Below, piece by piece: positions 35,685 to 43,124 of a stretch of 64,000 bases of DNA; position 1 is the first letter of the stretch, and every line of letters starts with the position of its first letter. The DNA is taken from the NCBI GenBank assembly GCA_944321685.1, contig CALUMH010000006.1:32467-96466 (forward strand), given 5' to 3'. Below the pieces are notes generated by a model. That model did no database searches and was not told the DNA's origin. It saw nothing but the letters and a program-made list of their open reading frames with translations. This stretch comes from an uncultured Muribaculaceae bacterium. Its GTDB lineage: Bacteria > Bacteroidota > Bacteroidia > Bacteroidales > Muribaculaceae. The position numbers and the translations under genes were made by a program.

Positions 35685-36980
35685 TCAAACTCCTGCAGGC
35701 AAAGTGTATTCAAGGAAATCGGCTACCACAAATGTGCTGCCGCCTATGAAAATCATGTCATCGGGCGCGGCAGCCGCACGGGCTGCATCGTAAGCCTCTT
35801 TCACCGTGGCATAACTGTCGCCATGCAGCCCCTTTTCGTGAGCCATCCCGGCAAGTATATGGCTGTCGAGCGCACGAGGCACCGATGCACGAGTAAAATA
35901 ATATGTGGCTTCACGCGGCATCATTTCAAGCAAATGCGTAATATCCTTGTCATTGACAAAACCGATTACTACGTGAAGCCTGCGGTAATGCTCGTGCCGC
36001 AACTGCCCGGAAAGATACTGCCAACCGCCGGTGTTGTGCCCCGTGTCGCATACCGTGCGTGGGGTGTTTCCCACTATCATCCATCGCCCCATCAAACCCG
36101 AAAGCTCACACACGTGGGCAAATGCGTCCTTTACCGCATCATCGGGCAAGGCAATCCCCAATTTGCGCAATTCGTCCACTGCGGTAAGCACCGTGTTGGC
36201 ATTCTTCACCTGGCAATCGCCCGAAAGCTCATCGGTCAGTGTTCCGTAATCACGCGTCTCAAGCACCCACCTGTCACCTTCGCGATGTGAAGCCATCACT
36301 TGCGGCCGTTCCTCGGCAAATACAATGGGGGCTTCTTCAGCCAGTGCCTTGTTTACGAACACATCATGTATCTCGGGCGCGTCCTCACCTATCACCACCG
36401 GCGTGCGCCTCTTAATGATGCCCGCCTTTTCTGAGGCAATCTGCGGTAACGTGTTCCCCAAGAACTGTGTGTGGTCAAATGATATATTGGTGATGACACT
36501 TAACATGGGCGAAATTATATTAGTACTATCCAATCGTCCGCCCAATCCCACTTCTATAACGGCAATATCCACCTGTTGCCGCTTGAAGTAATCGAAAGCC
36601 ATTACCATGGTCAACTCGAAAAACGACGGTGCGCCATCGTAATGCATCGCCCGGTATCGGTTTACAAAATCGATAACCGCATCGCGGCTTATCATCTCAC
36701 CATTCACCCTTATGCGTTCGCGAAAGTCCACCAGGTGCGGCGAGGTATATAATCCCACCCTGTAACCCGACTGGCGGAGCATCGATGCAAGCAAGTGAGA
36801 TGTAGAACCTTTGCCATTTGTCCCGGCAACGTGTACCGAACGGAATGCACGGTGCGGATTGCCAAAAAGCGACGCAAGCGCAATGCTCGTGTCGAGTCCG
36901 GCTTTATAAGCCGCGCCACCTATGCGCTGAAACATGGGCAGGCTGTTATATAGAAAATCAAGAGCTTCCTTGTAATCCAT
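35685..36980 (-). CDS. folC: bifunctional folylpolyglutamate/dihydrofolate synthase
   Basis: 431 residues. The Mur-ligase type P-loop AGTNGKGST is near residue 53, TSPHLVDFRERI near 80, the GLGGRLDSTN loop near 150 and the SFDHTQFLG segment near 175 are all family hallmarks, with a C-terminal DTGHN near 315. It adds glutamate to dihydropteroate and to folates with ATP. It starts 6 bases after the second chromate-transporter gene and is the last gene of that operon. Confidence 0.95.
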   Translation of the reverse strand: MDYKEALDFLYNSLPMFQRIGGAAYKAGLDTSIALASLFGNPHRAFRSVHVAGTNGKGSTSHLLASMLRQSGYRVGLYTSPHLVDFRERIRVNGEMISRDAVIDFVNRYRAMHYDGAPSFFELTMVMAFDYFKRQQVDIAVIEVGLGGRLDSTNIISPMLSVITNISFDHTQFLGNTLPQIASEKAGIIKRRTPVVIGEDAPEIHDVFVNKALAEEAPIVFAEERPQVMASHREGDRWVLETRDYGTLTDELSGDCQVKNANTVLTAVDELRKLGIALPDDAVKDAFAHVCELSGLMGRWMIVGNTPRTVCDTGHNTGGWQYLSGQLRHEHYRRLHVVIGFVNDKDITHLLEMMPREATYYFTRASVPRALDSHILAGMAHEKGLHGDSYATVKEAYDAARAAAAPDDMIFIGGSTFVVADFLEYTLPAGV

Positions 36981-36986
36981 TTTAAT

Positions 36987-37532
36987 TTAAAATATGAAAT
37001 ATCCGGCCACACCGGCCACAATTATCAATACAATCGGGTGAACCTTGGTGAAATGCGCAAAAAAGAAAGTTATGGCACATATCAATATACTCTTTATGCA
37101 ATCACCCATCTCACTGCCAAAGTTCTCTTTGTTCATCAACAGTAATGCTGCCGAAGCTATCAGCCCCACCACCACCGGGCGCAACCCCATGAACACGCCT
37201 TTGATAATCGGGCTTTCCTGGTGACGGCGCACGAAATGGCTTGCATATAGCATGAGTATGTAAGGCGGAATAACCACGGCTGCCGTCGCCGCCACTGCGC
37301 CAAGCACATTGCCGCCGGTTATGGTATATCCTATATAAGTCGCACTGTTGATACCTATCGGCCCCGGTGTCATTTGCGAAATGGCCACAATATCGGTAAA
37401 TTCCGACAAAGAAATCCACCCATGACGCTGCACCACTTCCTGCTGTATAAGCGACAACATGGCATATCCGCCACCGAAACCGAACAGCCCGAGTTTCAGA
37501 TACGTCAGTATAAGTTTTATATATATATTCAT
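36987..37532 (-). CDS. chromate transporter family protein, second half-subunit
   Basis: 181 residues, a single CHR domain with about five transmembrane helices. The family motif FGFGGGYAMLSLIQQEVV is at residues 16-35 with SQMTPGPIGINSATYIGY near 75. Pairs of single-domain CHR proteins form the transporter that long ChrA proteins contain in one chain. The gene overlaps its partner by 4 bases (ATGA), so both are translated together. Chromate export is documented for some members only; the natural substrate here is unknown. Confidence 0.88.
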   Translation of the reverse strand: MNIYIKLILTYLKLGLFGFGGGYAMLSLIQQEVVQRHGWISLSEFTDIVAISQMTPGPIGINSATYIGYTITGGNVLGAVAATAAVVIPPYILMLYASHFVRRHQESPIIKGVFMGLRPVVVGLIASAALLLMNKENFGSEMGDCIKSILICAITFFFAHFTKVHPIVLIIVAGVAGYFIF

Positions 37533-38116
37533 TTCAGCTTGTTTTCTTTATTGTAAGCATCTTTATTTAATCGCCAGGCATAATATATATACCCGCCAAG
37601 GCCACCAAGTATTATATAAACAATAGGGTTGGAAATATAAGGAATTCCCGAAAAAATAAGCAATGCCACAGCAATAGGTATTGCCACTGTCTTGGCATTG
37701 ATTTTGGCGGTCTTGGCCGTGGAAAGCACCGGTGCAATGATAAGTGCAACCACTGCCGGACGTATTCCTTTGAATATGCTGTTAAGCGTCTCGTTATTTT
37801 TTATCGTGTCGGGCGTGAGGAATATCGCTATCGCAAGAATAATTATGAACGAGGGCAATATGGTACCGAGAGCAGCCACAAGGCTGCCTTTGAATCCCCG
37901 CAAACGGTCGCCTATCGCTACCGAAAAATTCACTGCAAGAATGCCGGGCAACGACTGTGCCACGGCTAGCATATCCACAAAATCCTCTTTCGACACCCAC
38001 CCGTGCTTGTCAACCACCTCTTTCTGTATCAGGGAAATCATGGCCCAACCACCGCCAAATGTGAATGCCCCTATCTTGAAAAAAGTATAAAACAGCCGTA
38101 AATATATATTCTGCAT
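37529..38116 (-). CDS. chromate transporter family protein, first half-subunit
   Basis: 195 residues, a paralogue of the next gene: FTFGGGWAMISLIQKEVVDKHGW at the start and AQSLPGILAVNFSVAIG near residue 60, with about five transmembrane helices and a short basic tail. It heads a chr-chr-folC operon with a -7 box at 38142-38149. Length and tandem arrangement match the split CHR transporters. Confidence 0.88.
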   Translation of the reverse strand: MQNIYLRLFYTFFKIGAFTFGGGWAMISLIQKEVVDKHGWVSKEDFVDMLAVAQSLPGILAVNFSVAIGDRLRGFKGSLVAALGTILPSFIIILAIAIFLTPDTIKNNETLNSIFKGIRPAVVALIIAPVLSTAKTAKINAKTVAIPIAVALLIFSGIPYISNPIVYIILGGLGGYIYYAWRLNKDAYNKENKLK

Positions 38117-38141
38117 ATAACCTAAACTCTTTTTCAGTCTG

Positions 38142-38149
38142 CAAAATTA
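38142..38149 (-). promoter_or_regulatory. -7 box of the chromate transporter operon
   Basis: Minus-strand TAATTTTG, 26 bases before the first ATG. No clear -33 element. Confidence 0.5.
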
Positions 38150-38270
38150 AGAAACACTTTCGAGAATATTCACATCGACCCGATAAAGATTAAACAAGCA
38201 TATGCAACTTTGGCTCAAAGTACGGCATCAAGGCAGCCTAAATTTCCAAAACGATTTCTCTGCAACCTTA

Positions 38271-38308
38271 ATAATTACGGTAATTACGGTTGGAATTGCC
38301 GTAATTAT
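38271..38308. promoter_or_regulatory. palindrome upstream of the MATE promoter
   Basis: ATAATTACGG (38271-38280) and CCGTAATTAT (38299-38308) are exact complements, and TAATTACGG is also repeated directly at 38281-38289. The site lies just upstream of the MATE -7 box and between divergent genes, as expected for a regulator binding site. No regulator gene is adjacent. Confidence 0.4.
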
Positions 38309-38334
38309 GATACTGCTATTATCCCAAATAGTTG

Positions 38335-38342
38335 TACCTTTG
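38335..38342 (+). promoter_or_regulatory. -7 box of the MATE gene
   Basis: TACCTTTG at 38335-38342. It rules out translation from the upstream in-frame start at 38210. Confidence 0.55.
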
Positions 38343-38362
38343 CGGAAAGGAAAATAAAGGAT

Positions 38363-39787
38363 TTGGGAACTACCGAACGAAACAATACCGACCTGCTGCT
38401 CTCGATGATTAGGGAGGGCAAAGCAATGACAGCGGGGCAACAAATATGGCTCACGGTGCAACTGAGCATTCCCTCGATATTGGCGCAATTCTCGTCGATA
38501 GCCATGCAATACATCGACGCTTCAATGGTGGGCAGCCTTGGCGCGGCACCGGCTGCATCGATAGGGCTGATGTCAACCACCACATGGCTCTTCGGCGGGC
38601 TATGCAGCGCGGCAGCAACAGGTTTCTCGGTACAAGTGGCCCACGCCATTGGCGCAGGCGACATTCGCCACGCCCGTAATGTGTTGCGGCAATCCATAGT
38701 ATCGGTGCTTATATTCGGCTGTATGCTGGCTGCCATCGGAGTCGGCATAAGCGGGCACTTGCCCGGGTGGCTCGGTGGCGACCCGGCAATACGCAGCGAC
38801 GCCTCGATATATTTCTTCATATACTCGCTATTCCTGCCTGTGCTGCAAATGAACTTCCTTGCAGGCAGCATGTTACGGTGCAGCGGCAATATGCGCATAC
38901 CCAGTGCGCTCAATGTACTGATGTGTATTCTCGACGTGATATTCAATTATTTCCTTATATTCGGTACTCGGCAAGTATCACTTTTCGACATGGAAATCAA
39001 TATGCCCGGTGCAGGACTTGGCGTGGAGGGAGCGATACTCGGCACAGTGCTTGCCGAAACAGTCACTGCATCACTCATGACGTGGTACCTGTGCCGCCGT
39101 TCACCTATGCTGAACCTGCACCAAGACAGCGGCAGCTTCCTCCCCCGCCGCGCCACACTAAAAAAAGCGGCATACATAGGTATGCCCATGGGGCTTGAGC
39201 ACTCGGTGATATGCGGTGCGCAAATCATGAGTACGGTCATCGTTGCCCCACTTGGCATATTTTCAATTGCAGCCAATTCATTTGCCATAACAGCCGAGAG
39301 CCTTTGCTATATGCCCGGCTACGGCATAGCCGACGCGGCAACCACACTCGTGGGGCAAAGCATCGGGGCACGCCGCCGGCAACTCACACGCCGCTTTGCC
39401 TATATTACCGTGGGTATGGGCATGGCGATAATGGGAGTGATGGGAGTGGCAATGTACCTGTTTGCCCCGCAAATAATAGGAATAATGACTCCGGTCGAGG
39501 AGATACGCCAATTAGGCGTGATGGCACTGCGCATCGAAGCTTTTGCCGAACCAATGTTTGCCGCAGCCATAGTGGCCTACGGTGTATTCGTCGGAGCAGG
39601 CAGCACCATCGTGCCAAGCATAATGAACTTCTTCAGCATTTGGGCCGTAAGGCTCACCCTTGCAGCCTGGCTTGCCCCGACAATGGGGCTAAAAGGTGTG
39701 TGGATAGCCATGTGCATCGAATTGTGTTTCCGCGGCACCATATTCCTTATCCGGCTTTTCCGCGGCCGTTGGCTTAAACTGAAATAA
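38363..39787 (+). CDS. MATE family efflux transporter
   Basis: About 474 residues with twelve transmembrane helices. Family features are the N-terminal LSIPSILAQFSSIAMQYIDASMVG stretch and the repeated QxxGARRRxxAxR-type loop (VGQSIGARRRQLTRR) after helix 7. The frame is open from 38210, but the promoter at 38335-38342 excludes that start. TTG 38363 keeps the NTDLLLSMIREGKAMT segment usual in relatives; ATG 38405 and ATG 38426 are alternatives. It extrudes cationic drugs or metabolites by sodium or proton exchange; the substrate is unknown. A palindromic site sits upstream. Confidence 0.88.
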   Translation: MGTTERNNTDLLLSMIREGKAMTAGQQIWLTVQLSIPSILAQFSSIAMQYIDASMVGSLGAAPAASIGLMSTTTWLFGGLCSAAATGFSVQVAHAIGAGDIRHARNVLRQSIVSVLIFGCMLAAIGVGISGHLPGWLGGDPAIRSDASIYFFIYSLFLPVLQMNFLAGSMLRCSGNMRIPSALNVLMCILDVIFNYFLIFGTRQVSLFDMEINMPGAGLGVEGAILGTVLAETVTASLMTWYLCRRSPMLNLHQDSGSFLPRRATLKKAAYIGMPMGLEHSVICGAQIMSTVIVAPLGIFSIAANSFAITAESLCYMPGYGIADAATTLVGQSIGARRRQLTRRFAYITVGMGMAIMGVMGVAMYLFAPQIIGIMTPVEEIRQLGVMALRIEAFAEPMFAAAIVAYGVFVGAGSTIVPSIMNFFSIWAVRLTLAAWLAPTMGLKGVWIAMCIELCFRGTIFLIRLFRGRWLKLK

Positions 39788-39873
39788 CCTCCGATAAACT
39801 TTTATCGTATATTCTCGCAATCTCTCCCCCCGACAATAGATTAGGATTTTTGCAACCCATAAGATTTTCACGG

Positions 39874-41073
39874 CTACAATTCTTTCAGAATAAGGCTGTT
39901 TGCCTTGTCTATCACATTGGTATCCAGCGATGCAAGGTATATTCGTGTGGTTTCTTCCGAATCATGCCCCATGCCCTCGCTGATGACTGAAAGCGGAATG
40001 TTCTTACTTTTAGCTACACTTGCCCAACCGTGGCGGGCACAATACATGGACAACGGCATGAGTAAATTTATCAACTTGGCGACCCTTTTCAAGGCGGCAT
40101 TCACCCGACAGAGAGCATTGCGGTATTGCTTCCTTTCATCAATCAAAGGGTTTGTGATAATTGGCAACAGATATTGCGTGACAAAGCGATTTTCGTATTT
40201 GGCGACAATCTCCGCCATGCACTTCTCCCATTTGACGGCAAGCAGCTGGTTGGTCTTTTTTCTACGATAAGTGAGAATGCCGTTCTTTAAATCCGATTTT
40301 TTGAGATAAGCCATGTCGATGAATGACATTCCACGGGTGTAAAACGAAAACAGGAACATATCCCTTGCATAGTCCAAATACGGTTTCTGCGACAGGTCAA
40401 GTTCCTTAATGCGCTTGACCACCTTCAATGGTACAGCACGCTTCACTGTCTTGTCGATACCTGTATAAACATGTCTGAATGGATTCTTCTGTTCCACCAA
40501 TTCCTTTTCGACAGCACGGTTATACACTGCACGAAGAATGCGCATATAAAACGAAATGGTGTTCGGACAGATGCCTTTGCCTTTCAACCATGCTTCATAG
40601 AGCATCATTGTGTCACTGTCTATCTCGCACAACAAAATGTCTTGCCCATCACGGAATTTCATGAAACTGCTTAACGTGGCCGTATAGGTTTCTGATGTAC
40701 GGATTTTGCCTAACCGCTTTAATTGGCTGATGACTCCCTGCATAAATACGAACAAAGATTGCCCGTCGGCTTGTTCGTTGAATTTCGTAACAATATCATC
40801 CGCTGTATAGCATCTGTTTCTTCTGTCAAGCAAGGCGGCAATGACTTTCAAACGCTTGATGTCCCATTCAATGCGGTTTGTTACCGATTGCAGATAGCTT
40901 TTCCGTTCAAAGCTTACTAAAACAGTTGATGCTCTATCATCCCATTCATTTTCATATATCCGGCAGTCCGTCTTAATTTGGCGAACCACGCGATTGTGGA
41001 TTATTTGATAATAGATGCTTCCCTCCTTGCCGACTATGGAAGAAGGACGGAATTTCACTTTCACTGATGCCAT
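39874..41073 (-). CDS. tyrosine recombinase/site-specific integrase (Bacteroidota type)
   Basis: 399 residues. An N-terminal arm-binding domain (about 1-90) is followed by a SAM-like core-binding domain (about 105-200) and the catalytic domain. Catalytic residues: Arg in FYTRGMSF near residue 251, a Lys in the beta-hairpin TYRRKKTNQ, ARHGWASVAK near 344, GHDSEETTRIYL near 368, with the nucleophile Tyr in IYLASL. It should carry out integration, excision or inversion of DNA. No relaxase, transposase, phage gene or cargo lies next to it, so it is an orphan. Its start lies 21 bases after a possible 44-codon ORF. Confidence 0.92.
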   Translation of the reverse strand: MASVKVKFRPSSIVGKEGSIYYQIIHNRVVRQIKTDCRIYENEWDDRASTVLVSFERKSYLQSVTNRIEWDIKRLKVIAALLDRRNRCYTADDIVTKFNEQADGQSLFVFMQGVISQLKRLGKIRTSETYTATLSSFMKFRDGQDILLCEIDSDTMMLYEAWLKGKGICPNTISFYMRILRAVYNRAVEKELVEQKNPFRHVYTGIDKTVKRAVPLKVVKRIKELDLSQKPYLDYARDMFLFSFYTRGMSFIDMAYLKKSDLKNGILTYRRKKTNQLLAVKWEKCMAEIVAKYENRFVTQYLLPIITNPLIDERKQYRNALCRVNAALKRVAKLINLLMPLSMYCARHGWASVAKSKNIPLSVISEGMGHDSEETTRIYLASLDTNVIDKANSLILKEL

Positions 41074-41094
41074 TCACATTACTTTTTGTTATTA

Positions 41095-41229
41095 CTACCT
41101 CAGGCTCAAGTCCTCGACCATGCAGCCGACAATCGCTGTGAATTTGCACAGGCACTTGAACAGTTCCCTGCACTCGTCGGCCGGTTGCCGGCTGTAACCA
41201 TGCTTGCCGTTATTGTGCCTAAATTCCAT
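41095..41229 (-). CDS. possible 44-residue Cys-rich small protein upstream of the integrase
   Basis: ATG at 41229 (minus strand), stop TAG at 41095-41097. The product has a basic start (MEFRHNNGKHGYSRQ) followed by an amphipathic segment with four cysteines (DECRELFKCLCKF and VGCMVEDL). In-frame TAG precedes the ATG closely, so the ORF cannot be longer. It is in line with the integrase and 21 bases upstream of it. It could be a leader ORF, a small regulator, or a remnant of a lost mobile-element gene. I do not recognise it; coding status is uncertain. Confidence 0.4.
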   Translation of the reverse strand: MEFRHNNGKHGYSRQPADECRELFKCLCKFTAIVGCMVEDLSLR

Positions 41230-41563
41230 GCCGGCAACAGGCTTATACTACCATGTTGTCTGTGCGATTTCTTTTTAGTTGCAACTCGCTTGCATCAAAA
41301 CAGATATCAGGTATCTATGCTCCCGGGCAAATGTGTTTTCTTTTTCATATTTAGCAACTGCAAAAGTAAAGATTTTTACCCACCAAGCCGCTTTTGAGGT
41401 ATTGACTAAAAGTACATTGGAGAAGAAAACTTTATACAAGTTTGATTGTCTTACATTATATATTACAAAATTTATACATATTGTACGTTAATGATGGTGC
41501 GAAGTTCTATTTGCAAAGAAACGAAGTGTGGCTTATCTATTATGTGACAACAAAATATAAAAC
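41230..41563. other. gene-poor DNA between integrase and gdhA
   Basis: About 330 bases with no convincing gene. A minus-strand TACTTTTG (41361-41368) could be the -7 box for the small ORF and integrase. The base composition turns AT-rich toward gdhA. I found no clear attachment-site repeat. Confidence 0.4.
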
Positions 41564-41616
41564 TATTGGTGCCCGCTAAAGCCTTTTGAATTGAAAAAGC
41601 TTTGCAGACACCAATA
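41564..41616 (-). terminator. terminator of gdhA
   Basis: TATTGGTG (41564-41571) pairs with CACCAATA (41609-41616), with an inner AAAGC/GCTTT stem, about 20 bases after the gdhA stop. Confidence 0.65.
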
Positions 41617-41638
41617 ATATTATTCGCTAATTACAGTA

Positions 41639-42973
41639 TCAAAGCACGCCTTGCGCCATCATCGCCTTGGCAACTTTCATGAAGCCTGCCACATTGGCTC
41701 CGCGAACATAATTTACATATCCGTCTTCTTCCTTGCCATACTTCAAGCATTGCTCATGGATATTGGCCATGATACCTTTCAACTTGGCATCGACCTCCTC
41801 GGCAGTCCAAGTGAGTTTTTGCGAGTTCTGTGCCATTTCAAGCCCTGATACCGATACACCGCCGGCATTTGCAGCCTTGCCCGGAGCATAAAGTATTTTT
41901 GCCTTGATAAATTCATGCACAGCCTCGGGTGTAGATGGCATATTTGCACCTTCCGACACTGCAAAACAGCCATTGGCAAGCAATGCGCGCGCATCATCGC
42001 CATCAAGCTCGTTTTGAGTTGCCGACGGCATGGCTATATCGCACGGTACGTTCCACGGACGACCGCCATCGAAATATTCGCAACCATATTCCTCGGCAAA
42101 CTCGCGGATACGGCCACGGTAAACATTCTTCAATTGGAATATGTAATCAAGCTGTTCACGGGTGATACCATCGGGAACATAGATTGTACCATTCGAGTCG
42201 CTCATGGTGATTACCTTCGCACCAAGCTGGAGCAACTTCTCGGCAGTATAAGTTGCCACATTGCCCGAACCCGAAATGGCAACTCTCTTGCCCTTTATGT
42301 CAATTCCGCGGGTAGCAAGCATATTGAGCAAGAAATACACATTGCCGTAACCGGTAGCTTCGGGGCGAATAAGCGAACCGCCGAATTCCATGCCCTTGCC
42401 GGTGAATGTACCTGTGTTTTCACGAGCCATCTTCTTATACATTCCATACATATAGCCCACTTCACGACCACCAACGCCTATGTCACCGGCAGGAACATCG
42501 GTATCGGGACCTATGTGACGCCACAATTCAGCTATATAAGCCTGGCAGAAGCGCATTACTTCCATGTCTGACTTGCCTTTGGGATTGAAATCCGAACCAC
42601 CCTTGGCACCGCCCATCGCGAGCGTGGTGAGAGAATTCTTGAATGTCTGCTCAAATGCAAGGAATTTAAGAATCGACAAGTTAACCGATGCATGGAACCT
42701 TATGCCACCCTTGTACGGGCCTATGGCATTGTTGTGCTGCACACGATAAGCCATATTGTTTTGAATACGGCCTTTGTCATCGATCCACGAAACCCTGAAT
42801 GCAAAAATCCTATCGGGAATGCACAGACGTTCAATCAAATTGTAGCGCTCAAATTCGGGATGCTCGTTATAAACATCCTCGATAGTAGTCAAAACCTCTT
42901 CAACTGCTTGCAGATACTCCGGCTCATTAGGAAAACGCCGTTTCAAATCATTTAATACTTCGCTTGCTTTCAT
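41639..42973 (-). CDS. gdhA: glutamate dehydrogenase (hexameric, NADP-type)
   Basis: 444 residues, the size of the small hexameric GDHs. Motifs: YKGGIRFH near residue 91, the catalytic Lys region MGGAKGGSDFNPKGKSD near 125, DVPAGDIGVGGREVGYM near 166 and the Rossmann GSGNVATYTA near 235. It forms glutamate from 2-oxoglutarate and ammonia, the high-ammonia alternative to the GltBD route encoded 12 kb away. Cofactor NADPH is inferred from the family. It is monocistronic between a promoter and a terminator. Confidence 0.95.
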   Translation of the reverse strand: MKASEVLNDLKRRFPNEPEYLQAVEEVLTTIEDVYNEHPEFERYNLIERLCIPDRIFAFRVSWIDDKGRIQNNMAYRVQHNNAIGPYKGGIRFHASVNLSILKFLAFEQTFKNSLTTLAMGGAKGGSDFNPKGKSDMEVMRFCQAYIAELWRHIGPDTDVPAGDIGVGGREVGYMYGMYKKMARENTGTFTGKGMEFGGSLIRPEATGYGNVYFLLNMLATRGIDIKGKRVAISGSGNVATYTAEKLLQLGAKVITMSDSNGTIYVPDGITREQLDYIFQLKNVYRGRIREFAEEYGCEYFDGGRPWNVPCDIAMPSATQNELDGDDARALLANGCFAVSEGANMPSTPEAVHEFIKAKILYAPGKAANAGGVSVSGLEMAQNSQKLTWTAEEVDAKLKGIMANIHEQCLKYGKEEDGYVNYVRGANVAGFMKVAKAMMAQGVL

Positions 42974-43008
42974 TTTCTTTTTCCTATATTAAAATGATAA
43001 ATCTGCGG

Positions 43009-43038
43009 CAAAGTTACACAAAAAAATTAAAATCACAA
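43009..43038 (-). promoter_or_regulatory. gdhA promoter
   Basis: Minus-strand TAACTTTG (43009-43016) with TTG (43036-43038) 19 bases upstream; leader about 30 bases. Confidence 0.6.
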
Positions 43039-43124
43039 GCAATAGGAAAGCAAAAAACACAAAAAAGAAACATTTTTATGCCAAACACACACAAATACCC
43101 ACAAAAAGCAAGCTATTGCGACAT

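Noticed and set aside
39788..41638. Attachment-site direct repeats flanking the integrase
   Set aside because: Only a short, imperfect AAGATTTT-x-AC similarity was seen, which is no better than chance in AT-rich DNA.
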